The notes below the pieces were generated by a model. It was not told the origin of the DNA, made no database searches, and was given only the letters and a program-made list of their open reading frames with translations. Below are positions 16,952 to 25,775 of a DNA stretch of 64,000 bases, piece after piece. The stretch is from Nesterenkonia marinintestina (lineage in GTDB: Bacteria > Actinomycetota > Actinomycetes > Actinomycetales > Micrococcaceae). The first letter of the stretch is position 1, and each line of letters begins with the position of its first letter. The position numbers and the translations under genes are program-made. The stretch lies in contig NZ_JAOEFD010000009.1 in NCBI RefSeq assembly GCF_025420485.1, positions 1 to 64,000 of the forward strand, given 5' to 3'.

Positions 16952-16957
16952 AGGGTA
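16952..16957 (-). promoter_or_regulatory. Possible -10 element for the Lrv gene
   Basis: TACCCT on the minus strand would give a 5' leader of about 40 nt containing the GAGG site. There is no clear -35. Confidence 0.25.
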
Positions 16958-17009
16958 CAAGCTGATGCGCGCAGACTCTACGCGGACGCCCCGCCGGCGT
17001 GCGGAGGGC

Positions 17010-17633
17010 TCAGGCGCCGGCCGGCTCCATCGCCCTCGGACGGTCACCGGCCTCGGCGATCTCGGCGAAGAGCCCGTGCAGGCGTCGGTCGGCGGTGAGC
17101 TCCGGATGGAAGCTCGCGCCCAGCAGACGCCCCTGCCGCACGGCGACCGGCGCGCCACGGTGCTCAGCCAGCACCTCGACGTCGACGCCGGCCCTCTCGA
17201 TCACCGGGGCGCGGATGAACACCGCCGGCAGCGGCTCCCGCAGCCCGGTGACCGGCAGTGCGGCGGAGAAGGAGTCCAGCTGGCTGCCGTATCCGTTGCG
17301 TCGCACCGTGACGTCCAACCCCCCGATGCGGTCATAGCCGGTCAGCGCCGCGGCGTCGGCGACATCCTCGGCCAGCAGGATCAGGCCCGCGCAGGTGCCG
17401 AACACCGCCATCCCGTCCTCGTGAGCGGCACACACTGCCGGAAACAGGCCGACCGGGTCCGCCAGGCGGGCCATCGTGGTCGACTCGCCCCCGGGCACCA
17501 CCAGGCCGTCGAGGCCTGCGAGCTCCGCCGGGCGACGCACGGTCCGGACCTGGGCGCCGCAGTCGCGCAGCGCGCGCACGTGCTCGGCGACCGCCCCCTG
17601 CAGGGCCAGCACGCCGAGCTGCGGGGCGCTCAC
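17010..17633 (-). CDS. pdxT: Pyridoxal 5'-phosphate synthase, glutaminase subunit
   Basis: PdxT releases ammonia from glutamine and passes it to PdxS for vitamin B6 synthesis by the DXP-independent route. The 207-residue sequence has the class I glutaminase features: [24 protein letters not shown], the nucleophile Cys in [11 protein letters not shown], and the His/Glu pair in GASFHPELT. Its start overlaps the pdxS stop by four bases, so the two are coupled. Length and motifs are normal, and the chorismate-like acidic inserts of neighbouring proteins are absent. Confidence 0.95.
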   Translation of the reverse strand: MSAPQLGVLALQGAVAEHVRALRDCGAQVRTVRRPAELAGLDGLVVPGGESTTMARLADPVGLFPAVCAAHEDGMAVFGTCAGLILLAEDVADAAALTGYDRIGGLDVTVRRNGYGSQLDSFSAALPVTGLREPLPAVFIRAPVIERAGVDVEVLAEHRGAPVAVRQGRLLGASFHPELTADRRLHGLFAEIAEAGDRPRAMEPAGA

Positions 17634-18559
17634 CAGCCCCGCTCGGCCAGCCGGTGCGGCGCAGGCAGGTCGGAGACGTTGAGTCCCACCATCGCCTCAC
17701 CGAGTCCGCGGGAGACCTCGGCGATCACCGCGGGGTCGTCGTAGTACGTGGTCGCCTTGACGATCGCCTCGGCGCGGGCGGCCGGGTTCCCGGACTTGAA
17801 GATGCCGGAGCCGACGAAGACGCCGTCGGCGCCCATCTGCATCATCATCGCCGCATCGGCCGGTGTGGCCACGCCGCCGGCGACGAAGAGCACCACGGGC
17901 AGTCGGCCGTCGCGCGCCACCTGGCGCACCAGCTCGTACGGCGCCTGCAGCTCCTTGGCCGCCACGTACAGCTCGTCCTCGGCCAGCGCGCTCAGACGGG
18001 CGATCTCCCCGGTGATGGTGCGGATGTGCTTCATCGCCTCGGAGACGTCACCGGTGCCGGCCTCGCCCTTCGAGCGGATCATCGAGGCGCCCTCGGTGAT
18101 CCGACGCAGCGCCTCACCCAGATCGGTCGCCCCGCAGACGAACGGCACCGAGAACTGCGACTTGTCAATGTGGTGGACGTAGTCGGCGGGGGAGAGGACC
18201 TCCGACTCGTCGATGTAGTCCACCCTCAGGTGCTCCAGCACCTGCGCCTCGACGAAGTGACCGATGCGGGCCTTGGCCATCACCGGGATCGAGACGGTGT
18301 CGATGATGCCCGCGATGAGGTCCGGGTCCGACATCCGTGCCACTCCGCCGGTGGACCGGATGTCGGCGGGAACCCGCTCCAGCGCCATGACCGCCACGGC
18401 CCCGGCCTGCTCTGCGATCTGCGCCTGCTCCGGGGTGACGACGTCCATGATCACCCCGCCCTTGAGCATGTGGGCCAGCCCGGCGTTCACGTCGGCGGCG
18501 ACGTCGGGGCGGTCCTCGGAGGCGGAATCATCGGTTCGGGCATCGGCGGCAACGGTCAC
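17630..18559 (-). CDS. pdxS: Pyridoxal 5'-phosphate synthase, lyase subunit
   Basis: PdxS condenses ribose 5-phosphate, glyceraldehyde 3-phosphate and ammonia into pyridoxal phosphate. The 309-residue protein has a short acidic N-terminal extension, then the TIM-barrel signature [47 protein letters not shown] (catalytic Lys region), [15 protein letters not shown] and [17 protein letters not shown]. The GTG start at 18559 has AAGGA seven bases upstream. It is the first gene of pdxS-pdxT. Confidence 0.96.
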   Translation of the reverse strand: MTVAADARTDDSASEDRPDVAADVNAGLAHMLKGGVIMDVVTPEQAQIAEQAGAVAVMALERVPADIRSTGGVARMSDPDLIAGIIDTVSIPVMAKARIGHFVEAQVLEHLRVDYIDESEVLSPADYVHHIDKSQFSVPFVCGATDLGEALRRITEGASMIRSKGEAGTGDVSEAMKHIRTITGEIARLSALAEDELYVAAKELQAPYELVRQVARDGRLPVVLFVAGGVATPADAAMMMQMGADGVFVGSGIFKSGNPAARAEAIVKATTYYDDPAVIAEVSRGLGEAMVGLNVSDLPAPHRLAERGW

Positions 18560-18664
18560 GTGGCGTCCTTCGGGTGAGTGATGGCGGCCCGGCCCGGTGC
18601 CGGGTCGGGTGCGCAGGGGTCTCGGCAGTGCGGCGGCGCGACGGGGCCCGCCGCGCCGCCCAGG

Positions 18665-19480
18665 TCAGCGCTGCTGGTCGAGCTCGGCCTGCAGCTGGGC
18701 GAAGTCCTCGTCCATCGAGTCCTCACCTGTGCCCTGGCCGGACTCGATGGCGCCCCGGGAGCGGGATTCGCCCCCGGACTTCAGCGCCGCCAGCCGGGCG
18801 TCGATCTCGGTCTGCTCACCGAGGTCCTCCAGGGCCTCGAACTGCGAGTCCAGGCTGGAGGCCTGGATCTCGGCCTGACCGCGCACACGGGCCTCCTCGC
18901 GGCGGATCTTCTCCTCGAAGCGTCCGACCTCGGTGGTCGGGTCCATCACGTCGATGGACTTCACCGCGTCGTGGACCTGTGCCTGAGCATGGGCGGCCTT
19001 GGAGCGGGCCACCAGCTCGTCACGCTTGGAGACCAGCTGCTGACGCTTCTGCTTCATCTGATCGAGACCGGTCTTGAGCTTCTCGACGATCTCCCGCTGG
19101 GACTGGATCGTCGGCTCGGTGGCCTTGGCGGAGCTCTCGGCGTCCATCTGACGCTGGATGGCGACCTTGGCCAGGTTGTCGAACTTCGTCGAGTTCTCGC
19201 CGTCTCCGGAGTCGCGGAACTCGTCGGCCTTGCGGGAGGCGGCCAGGGCCTTCTGACCCCAGGAGCGCGCAGCCTCCATGTCCTCCTTGTAGTCGTCCTC
19301 CATCATGCGCAGATTGCCCACTGTCTGGGCCGCGGCCTCCTCGGCCTCTGCGATGTTGTTGGTGAAGTCCCTCACCATCTGGTCGAGCATTTTCTCCGGA
19401 TCCTCGGCCCGGTCCAGCATGGCGTTGACGTTGGCGCGGATCAGCTGGGACATCCGGCCGAAGATGGACTGCTTGGACAC
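18665..19480 (-). CDS. pspA: PspA/IM30-family membrane-stress protein
   Basis: This 271-residue, almost wholly helical coiled-coil protein is of the PspA/Vipp1 (ESCRT-III-like) family, which polymerises on the inner face of the membrane to limit damage. Family hallmarks are SIFGRMSQLIRANVNAMLDRAEDPEKML and MVRDFTNNIAEAEEA at the N-terminus and long heptad stretches after. The C-terminal 60 residues are acidic and Gly/Ser-rich. GTG 19480 is chosen because GAGAGGTG precedes it and SKQSIFGR matches the family start. The neighbours (TPM-like protein, HtrA-type protease) make an envelope-stress group. Confidence 0.88.
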   Translation of the reverse strand: MSKQSIFGRMSQLIRANVNAMLDRAEDPEKMLDQMVRDFTNNIAEAEEAAAQTVGNLRMMEDDYKEDMEAARSWGQKALAASRKADEFRDSGDGENSTKFDNLAKVAIQRQMDAESSAKATEPTIQSQREIVEKLKTGLDQMKQKRQQLVSKRDELVARSKAAHAQAQVHDAVKSIDVMDPTTEVGRFEEKIRREEARVRGQAEIQASSLDSQFEALEDLGEQTEIDARLAALKSGGESRSRGAIESGQGTGEDSMDEDFAQLQAELDQQR

Positions 19481-19552
19481 GGTGGTCACCTCTCGCAGAC
19501 GGGGACAATGGTCTGTCCGTGCGTCGCCGACTCGAAGCCGACGCACGGGGTC

Positions 19553-19558
19553 AGTCTA
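19553..19558 (-). promoter_or_regulatory. -10 element for pspA
   Basis: TAGACT on the minus strand lies about 70 nt upstream of the pspA start. It is the same hexamer found before the TPM-like gene and the chorismate mutase gene. Confidence 0.4.
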
Positions 19559-19611
19559 GTCAGTGCCGGGGCCCGGACACAGAGCGGGTCCGCTCGGAAT
19601 CGGCGCCGACC

Positions 19612-21207
19612 TCAGAACAGGGGGCCGCGACGACGACGTCGTCCGGGTCCTCGACCGCCTCCGATGCGGAAGCCGCCGCCGACGCCTCCGCCGGCACCGC
19701 CGAATCCGCCGCCCATCGGCCCGCCGAATCCGCCGCCGAAGCCGCCGCCGTAGCCGCGCCCGAACGCGTCGCCGGAGCCCCGGCCGTAGTACCGGCCCCC
19801 GTGGTCCCTCCCGCCGGGGCCCATGCCCATCCCCATGAGGTTCTCCTCGGAGCGCTCGCGGTCCACGGTCTCGGCGATCTGGGCGGCCTGGACGGCCAGG
19901 ACCTTGGCCTGCTGGGCGTGGTCCAGGGCGCGCGCCGGATGGCTCTCCCGCAGGTCGACGGCTTCGCGCAGGCACCGCTCGGCCTCCGACATCCGCGCCT
20001 GCGCCTCAGGACTGACGCGCATCCGCTTCGACCGGAGGAAGTCCATCGACGACTGGACCTGGTTCCGTGCGGTGAGGAGCTCGGTCTCCAGCGATTCTCG
20101 GGCCCGGCGGTCCCGGGCGTGCATGTCTCGGACGGAGTTCAGCGGTTCGTCGAGCTCCCGGTGCGCCTCCTCGAGCTGGGAGAGCAGGTCCAGGGGATCC
20201 GTGCGTTCGGACTCCTCGACGGTGCGTCGGATCCTGGCGACCGCGCTGCGGGCCGCGGCGACGGGACCCGCCAGCTCGGGCGCCTGGCCGGCCTCCAGCG
20301 TGGCCTCGGCCTGGGCGATGTCCTGCTCAGTCTGTCCGAGCTCGCGCTCCAGGCTCCGGTGGGCCTGGATCAGCCGCTCGTCGGTCGATTCGGCGGAGCT
20401 GAGCTGCTCGCCGGCGTCGTCGATGCTCTCCTCACCGCGGTGGATGGCGACCACGGCGGCGCTGGCGTCCGAAGATTCGGCGGAGGTGCGCGCCTCGCCC
20501 AGTGCGGAGTCGGCGATCTCCACCAGCCGGCGGGCCTCACGCAGGTTCTCCTGGAGCGGCTGGAGGGCCGAGGCGCTGAAGTCCTGCTCGAGGACCGGGA
20601 TGCGGGCCTGGGCGCTCTTCAGACGATCTCGGACGTCGGCGACCGTGGAGGCGAGCTGCTCGATGGCGGGCTCCGGGCGGTTCTCCAGGTCCCGCAGAGA
20701 CTCGAACTCCTCCCGGTGGGACTCGAGGGTCTCGTGGATGCGCCGACAGCTGTCCAGGATCTCGATGAACAGGTCCTTGGCACGCTCCTCGTCCTCCGGA
20801 GGGTCACGATCGACGCTGTGCTGAGACCTGAACGCCGCGGAGAGATGCTCCTTGGACTCCTCGATGTCCCGGCGGAACACCTCCACCTCCTCGGACCCGT
20901 AGGAGGCCTCGGCGAACAGCACCTCCTGCTCCGAGCTGCGGATCGCCTGGTCCGCCTCCATCAGCAGCGAACCGGCCTCCCGGCGCAGCTCATCCACGCC
21001 GCGGTCCCGGCGCGGATCATGCTGCTCGTCGTCGGCCCCGGGCCGACCGGACAGGCTCGGCCGGGAGCCGGAGGGCAGGCTGCGGCGTCCGGAGCCGCGC
21101 GAGAGATAGAGGGCCCCGAGCCCGATGAGCACGAGCACGGCGGCGCCGATCATCAGCGGACCGACGATGACCGCGGCCACCGGAGGGGAGGAGGAGGCCA
21201 AGAGCAT
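19612..21207 (-). CDS. TPM-family membrane protein lacking the TPM domain
   Basis: The 531-residue protein begins with a single membrane span (PLMIGAAVLVLIGLGALYL), followed by about 400 residues of charged coiled-coil (REAGSLLMEADQAIRSSEQE, EEFESLRDLENRPEPAIEQL), and ends in a Gly-rich tail (GGGFGGGFGGPMGGGFGG) and a basic end. This matches the C-terminal two thirds of actinobacterial TPM/YgcG-type proteins, but the extracytoplasmic TPM domain and signal peptide that normally come first are absent. The 250 nt upstream do not encode them either. A -10 element TAGACT lies six bases before the ATG. It is probably membrane-anchored with the coiled-coil in the cytoplasm, beside pspA. Confidence 0.7.
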   Translation of the reverse strand: MLLASSSPPVAAVIVGPLMIGAAVLVLIGLGALYLSRGSGRRSLPSGSRPSLSGRPGADDEQHDPRRDRGVDELRREAGSLLMEADQAIRSSEQEVLFAEASYGSEEVEVFRRDIEESKEHLSAAFRSQHSVDRDPPEDEERAKDLFIEILDSCRRIHETLESHREEFESLRDLENRPEPAIEQLASTVADVRDRLKSAQARIPVLEQDFSASALQPLQENLREARRLVEIADSALGEARTSAESSDASAAVVAIHRGEESIDDAGEQLSSAESTDERLIQAHRSLERELGQTEQDIAQAEATLEAGQAPELAGPVAAARSAVARIRRTVEESERTDPLDLLSQLEEAHRELDEPLNSVRDMHARDRRARESLETELLTARNQVQSSMDFLRSKRMRVSPEAQARMSEAERCLREAVDLRESHPARALDHAQQAKVLAVQAAQIAETVDRERSEENLMGMGMGPGGRDHGGRYYGRGSGDAFGRGYGGGFGGGFGGPMGGGFGGAGGGVGGGFRIGGGRGPGRRRRRGPLF

Positions 21208-21213
21208 GGTCCA

Positions 21214-21219
21214 AGTCTA
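21214..21219 (-). promoter_or_regulatory. -10 element, leaderless start of the TPM-like gene
   Basis: TAGACT on the minus strand ends six bases before ATG 21207, and no ribosome binding site intervenes. Confidence 0.45.
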
Positions 21220-21464
21220 GGATCGACCCCCGACACGGTCCACGAGGACCGCCTGGACGACCGGAGCTGACCGGAGTCGACCGGTCCGGCGGGCCAGCCT
21301 GGGGCCTCCGGCCGGCCTCCGGAGCGGGTCCCGGAAGCTTCCAGGGACCGGTCAGGAGACTGTCGCCGGAGTGTCAGCCGAGACTGGCACACTGAGGGAC
21401 AGACACTCCGACCCGAGGCCGGAGCCGCTTCAGCAACGACGGGACAGACAGGCAGAGTGATCCC

Positions 21465-23087
21465 ATGGCGTCAGACCAGCACGACCCGCACCGCGACGGA
21501 CCGCGCCCTGACGGCCCGAGGTCAGAGGGGCCGAGATCAGAGGGGCCGGACCATGACGTCACCCGGCCGATGCCCGCGCGGCGTCCTGACTACGGCGGTG
21601 CCCCGACACAGCCCCCTTCGGCCCACCAGCCGCCTCGGCGACAGCCCGCGCCTCCGCAGCAGGCGCCCTTGCACCAGCCGCCCACCCAGCAGCCGGGATA
21701 TCCCGGACACCCTGGTCCTCATCCACAGTCCGGCCGTCCCTCACAGCCCGCTCAGCCCGGACACGTCCCACCGGGACACGTCCAGCCGGCCTTCGGAACA
21801 CCCGCCCCCTACTACGGCCCACCGCCCGGGCACGGCCACGATGCGGCGCCGCCCGGTCATGAGAGGCTCCGCCGTCGCGTCGGCCTCGGCGCACTCGTCG
21901 CCTGCGTGGCCGCGGCCGGACTCATCGGAGGGGGGATCGGAGCCGGCGCGGTGGGACTCATCGGCTCCGGCGACGTGGCTCCGGGCATCGAGCTGAACAA
22001 CCCGGAGAGCGCCACAGAGGTCAGCGCGGCGGCGGCCAAGGCCTCGCCGTCGGTGGTGACCCTCAGCGTGCAGGACGGAGCCGACGCCGGAAGCGGATCG
22101 GGGATCATCCTGGACGACGACGGCCACATCCTCACCAACACCCACGTCGTCACCCTCGGAGGAGCCACCGCCGACCCGGAGGTGACCGTGCAGATGAACG
22201 ACGGATCGGCGCGCACCGCCGAGGTGGTGGGCACCGACCCGCTCTCGGACCTCGCCGTGGTCCAGCTCGACGACACCTCCGACATCACCCCGGCCGAGCT
22301 GGGGGAGTCCTCCGAGCTCAACGTCGGAGACACCGCCATCGCCATCGGAGCACCGCTGGGCCTCTCCGGCACGGTCACCGACGGCATCGTCTCCACCCTG
22401 GACCGCACGATCTCCGTGGCCTCGGCCGCCGCCGAGGGACAGGGCTCGGAGGACGACGCCCCGGAGGAGCCGCCCGAGGGGGCTCCCGAGGAGCAAGGTC
22501 CGGGCGAGGAGCAAGGTCCGGGCGAGGAGGACGGCTTCGAGTTCTACTTCCCCGACCAGGGCTCCCAGCAGGCGCAGGAATCCATCTACCTCAACGTCAT
22601 CCAGACCGACGCGGCCATCAATCAGGGCAACTCCGGCGGCGCACTCGTCGACGCCGAGGGACGCGTCATCGGAGTCAACGTGGCCATCGCCTCGGCCGGC
22701 GGCACCTCCGCCGGCGAAGGGGCGGGCAACATCGGTGTCGGGTTCTCGATCCCGATCGACTATGCCCAGCGCGTCGCCGACGACCTCATCGCCGACGGCG
22801 AAGCCAGCCACGGTCTGCTCGGTGTGACCGTCGAGGCCGGCCAGGCGCAGTCGGCCGAGGAGCTGACCGCCGGAGCGCACGTGGCTGATGTCGCGGACGG
22901 CTCACCGGCCGCCGATGCCGGCATCGAGGAGGGCGACGTCATCACCGCCGTCGACGACCGCCCGGTGCACGACACGGTGTCGCTCACCGCCCTGGTGCGG
23001 GAGCACCCGGCCGGGTCCGAGGTCACCCTGACCTACCTGCGCGACGACGAGGAGCAGACCGCCGAGGTCACGCTCACCGGCATGTGA
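21465..23087 (+). CDS. HtrA/DegP-like serine protease with PDZ domain
   Basis: This 540-residue membrane-anchored protease has a disordered Pro/Gln/His-rich cytoplasmic N-terminus (about 1-135), one membrane span (VGLGALVACVAAAGLIGGG), and a trypsin-like domain with the full triad: His227 in NTHVV, Asp262 in SDLAVVQL and Ser390 in GNSGGAL. A C-terminal PDZ domain follows (LLGVTVEAG to TLTYLRDDEEQ). Between the His/Asp half and the Ser half lies an acidic insert of about 40 residues with a duplicated EEQGPGE unit. It should degrade or hold damaged extracytoplasmic proteins. It is divergent from the TPM-like gene. Confidence 0.92.
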   Translation: MASDQHDPHRDGPRPDGPRSEGPRSEGPDHDVTRPMPARRPDYGGAPTQPPSAHQPPRRQPAPPQQAPLHQPPTQQPGYPGHPGPHPQSGRPSQPAQPGHVPPGHVQPAFGTPAPYYGPPPGHGHDAAPPGHERLRRRVGLGALVACVAAAGLIGGGIGAGAVGLIGSGDVAPGIELNNPESATEVSAAAAKASPSVVTLSVQDGADAGSGSGIILDDDGHILTNTHVVTLGGATADPEVTVQMNDGSARTAEVVGTDPLSDLAVVQLDDTSDITPAELGESSELNVGDTAIAIGAPLGLSGTVTDGIVSTLDRTISVASAAAEGQGSEDDAPEEPPEGAPEEQGPGEEQGPGEEDGFEFYFPDQGSQQAQESIYLNVIQTDAAINQGNSGGALVDAEGRVIGVNVAIASAGGTSAGEGAGNIGVGFSIPIDYAQRVADDLIADGEASHGLLGVTVEAGQAQSAEELTAGAHVADVADGSPAADAGIEEGDVITAVDDRPVHDTVSLTALVREHPAGSEVTLTYLRDDEEQTAEVTLTGM

Positions 23088-23141
23088 CGGATCGGCACGC
23101 CGGGCGACCGGCGGTGCAGAGGGGGCTAGTGTGGTTCAGCG

Positions 23142-23951
23142 ATGGACACGCTGCGACACCTCACCCCAGATGAGCTCCTCTCCGGGCTCGGCGTCCGCCG
23201 AGTGCTGGCCTTCGCCGCCCACCCCGACGACCTCGACTTCGGTGCGGCCGCCACCATGGCGGCCCTGGCCGAACGGGGTGCGGAGATCACCCTGTGCCTG
23301 CTCACCGCCGGCGACGCCGGGGGCTTCTCTCCCGACGAGGACAGGGAGGGGGTCCCGGCCCGGCGCGCCGCCGAGCAGCGGGAGGCCGCCGAGCTGCTCG
23401 GCATCCCCGAGGTGGTCCTGCTGGACGAGCGGGACGGGTTCGTCGAACCCACCCATGACCTGATCCGCAGCATCGTCCGACTGATGCGCCGGTGCCGCCC
23501 CGATGTGGTCGTCTCCACCCACCCCGAACGGGCCTGGGAGCGGCTGCAGAAGGCGCATCCCGATCACCTCGCCTGCGGAGAGGCTGTGGTCCGGGCGTGC
23601 TATCCGGCGGTCGAGAACCCCTTCGCCTACCCCGAGCTGCTCTCGGAGGAGGGACTCGAGGCCTACCGGGTCCCGCACCTGCTGCTGATGACGGCCCCGC
23701 AGGAGCGGCACAACACCTGGGTCTCGGTGGCCGGGTACGAGAGCACGAAGGTCGACGCCCTGCGGCGGCACCTCAGCCAGCACCCCGATCCGGGGCAGAT
23801 GGAGCGCTTCGTCCTGGAGCAGATGCGCGCCTCGGCCGCCGACGCGGACCGCCGCGGGGCACAGCGGTCTCCGCACGTCCCCGACGACGCTCCCGCCGAA
23901 GCGTTCCACCTGGTCACCGTCAACGGGCAGGGGACGTTCGCCGGGTTCTGA
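23142..23951 (+). CDS. PIG-L/LmbE-family N-deacetylase
   Basis: This 269-residue zinc-dependent deacetylase family protein has the family motif AAHPDDLDFG near residues 26-35 (His and Asp metal ligands) and HPDHLACGEAV later, which supplies a further His. Relatives remove acetyl groups from GlcNAc-type sugars; MshB and Mca act in mycothiol metabolism. The sequence is not specific enough to name MshB or Mca. ATG 23142 has a TAGTGT hexamer nine bases upstream and no strong ribosome binding site. Confidence 0.85.
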   Translation: MDTLRHLTPDELLSGLGVRRVLAFAAHPDDLDFGAAATMAALAERGAEITLCLLTAGDAGGFSPDEDREGVPARRAAEQREAAELLGIPEVVLLDERDGFVEPTHDLIRSIVRLMRRCRPDVVVSTHPERAWERLQKAHPDHLACGEAVVRACYPAVENPFAYPELLSEEGLEAYRVPHLLLMTAPQERHNTWVSVAGYESTKVDALRRHLSQHPDPGQMERFVLEQMRASAADADRRGAQRSPHVPDDAPAEAFHLVTVNGQGTFAGF

Positions 23952-23962
23952 GCCCGGCGAAC
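23936..23962. terminator. Bidirectional hairpin between convergent genes
   Basis: GTTCGCCGGG, a seven-base loop and CCCGGCGAAC form a perfect 10-bp stem. It overlaps the stop of the deacetylase gene and ends just before the 3' end of the sigma/anti-sigma gene on the other strand. Confidence 0.7.
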
Positions 23963-23963
23963 C

Positions 23964-25703
23964 TCAGCCGCCGGTCGGACCGCCGTAGGTGGGTCCGGAG
24001 GAGGCCTCCGTGCTCAGCGGGATCTCGACGACCACCTCGCCCGTGGGACGCTCCGCCCCGGCGATCTCCTCGGCCGTCACCGAGAGCCTGTCGTAGGTCC
24101 CGATGCCGCGCAGCTCCACAGTCTCCTCGCTCAGCTCCTCGGCGGAGAAGCTGCCCAGGGAGCTCGGCTGGCCCTCTCCGTCGGGGAGCAGCCAGACCTG
24201 GTACGTCATGCCGTCGACCGGCGCCACCTCGTCGAACTCGGCGTAGCCGAGGTCCTCCTCCTCGGAGACCACCAGCTGCGCGGTGCCGCCCTCGGCCATC
24301 TCGACCTCGTCCGAGGAGGCCACGTCATCGGCCTCGTCCACCCGCTCCTGGACGTCCTGGCCGATGGTGAGCCGCCAGATCATCACCGCGGCGAGCACGA
24401 CCACCACGATCAGCCCTGTGACCACCATCCACCGCTTGACCACCGGCTGCCGCTTCGGCCCCTCCTCGGTGTGGGTGGAGACCTCCTCGACCATCGTCAT
24501 CCCGACCTCCTGGTCGGAGAGGTCGAGCATCATCTCCTCGAGCAGGTGTCGCGGCGGGTCCACCGGGTGCGAGGTGAAGATCTCGGCCAGGGTGCGGCGG
24601 GCCGCCAGCACACGGGTGTCCCAGCGCTGGGCCACGGATTCGGAGGCGTTGAGGGCCTCCTCGTCGAGCAGGGAGCGCTCGCGGTCGTCGACGGCGTCCA
24701 TCGCGTAGACCTCGGAGAGCTCCACGAGCAGCTCACGCCGCAGGTCGGTGTCGATGCGGTCGGAGAAGTTGCGGTTCACTCCGGCGCCCCGCTCCAGGTC
24801 CCGACGGGTCACTGCGGCACGCAGGATGGGGTCGTCCACATCGACCCGCCCCGAACGGACGGTGTGCAGGCGGGTCATGGCATCGCGCAGCCGGGACTTC
24901 ACCGCGGGCAGCGCCGAGTTCACCTGGGCGGCCGCCTCGTGGTGGTTCATGCCGCTGAGGTAGCACAGCGCCAGCACCTGGATCTGCGAATCCGAGAGCG
25001 GGGCGAAGTCCTCGAGCACCTCTTCGGGCAGACCGGCGACGCCGCCGGAGTCCACGACGGTGAGTTCGATGGGCCGGACCGCACCCTCGCGGAACCGCTC
25101 GACCATGATCCGGTGGGCCAGCGGGATCAGCCACTCCAGGACGAGCTCGTGCTCCTCGGGGCGGTAGGCCGGCTCGTCGGAATCGGGCCCCTCCTCCTGG
25201 GCGGCCACGTGGTCGGCCAGGGACTCCGCCGCGGCCGACTGCAGCCGCAGGTCGCGGGCCCGCTCGTCGGCCTGGTCCCACAGGTGGTGGTAGACGGCGA
25301 CCATGGCCGTCTGCGCGCCGTCGACGTCCTCGTGCATCAGCAGCGCCAGCCCGTAGACGACGTCGGCGGTGGCCTCGTAGAACTGGGCGAAGGCGGCCTG
25401 GTCGCCGCGCGCGGTGCGGGTCAGCAGGCGTGCCAGCGTGGGCTGGGAGTCTTCGGCCGACTCGGTGGCCGACTCGGTGGCCGACTCGGTGGCAGGCTGC
25501 GGAGCCGGGCCGTCGGGCGCCTGGTCCGGGGCCTCGTCCGGTGCCTCGTCCGGTGTCTCATCCTGCGTGCCGACCGGGGCTTCGTCGGTCGTGCCGGCCG
25601 CGCCGTCGCCCGCCTGCTCGGTGCCGTCGGTCGTCGGACTGCCCCCGTCGAGGTCCTCGGGGCGTGCGGCATCGTCGTCAGGGCGCGGGGAAGCGTCGGT
25701 CAT
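23964..25703 (-). CDS. ECF sigma-like / RskA-type anti-sigma fusion protein
   Basis: The protein has 579 residues. After a disordered Asp/Glu/Pro head (about 1-85, with repeated DEAP and SATE units), LARLLTRTARGDQAAFAQFY resembles sigma region 2 of SigK-like ECF factors. LSDSQIQVLALCYLSGM followed by SALPAVKSRLRDAMTRL resembles region 4. LLVELSEVYAMDAVDDRER matches the N-terminal part of RskA-type anti-sigma factors but has no zinc-binding His-Cys set. A membrane span (WMVVTGLIVVVVLAAVMIW) and an extracytoplasmic RskA domain (GMTYQVWLLPDGEG...ERPTGEVVVEI) follow. Sigma region 2.4 is poorly conserved, so promoter binding is not certain. TAAGCT at 25711-25716 suggests a leaderless start. Confidence 0.75.
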   Translation of the reverse strand: MTDASPRPDDDAARPEDLDGGSPTTDGTEQAGDGAAGTTDEAPVGTQDETPDEAPDEAPDQAPDGPAPQPATESATESATESAEDSQPTLARLLTRTARGDQAAFAQFYEATADVVYGLALLMHEDVDGAQTAMVAVYHHLWDQADERARDLRLQSAAAESLADHVAAQEEGPDSDEPAYRPEEHELVLEWLIPLAHRIMVERFREGAVRPIELTVVDSGGVAGLPEEVLEDFAPLSDSQIQVLALCYLSGMNHHEAAAQVNSALPAVKSRLRDAMTRLHTVRSGRVDVDDPILRAAVTRRDLERGAGVNRNFSDRIDTDLRRELLVELSEVYAMDAVDDRERSLLDEEALNASESVAQRWDTRVLAARRTLAEIFTSHPVDPPRHLLEEMMLDLSDQEVGMTMVEEVSTHTEEGPKRQPVVKRWMVVTGLIVVVVLAAVMIWRLTIGQDVQERVDEADDVASSDEVEMAEGGTAQLVVSEEEDLGYAEFDEVAPVDGMTYQVWLLPDGEGQPSSLGSFSAEELSEETVELRGIGTYDRLSVTAEEIAGAERPTGEVVVEIPLSTEASSGPTYGGPTGG

Positions 25704-25710
25704 AGGCCCC

Positions 25711-25716
25711 AGCTTA
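25711..25716 (-). promoter_or_regulatory. -10 element of the sigma/anti-sigma gene
   Basis: TAAGCT on the minus strand ends seven bases before ATG 25703. No Shine-Dalgarno sequence is present. Confidence 0.4.
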
Positions 25717-25775
25717 GTGAAGCGGAGCCCCTCCGACCGGCAGGGACGCTCCGTGTGGCGCCACGGATCCGGGTC

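Noticed and set aside
18665-19480. PspA as evidence of a phage
   Set aside because: The name is historical; the protein is a host membrane-stress factor here.
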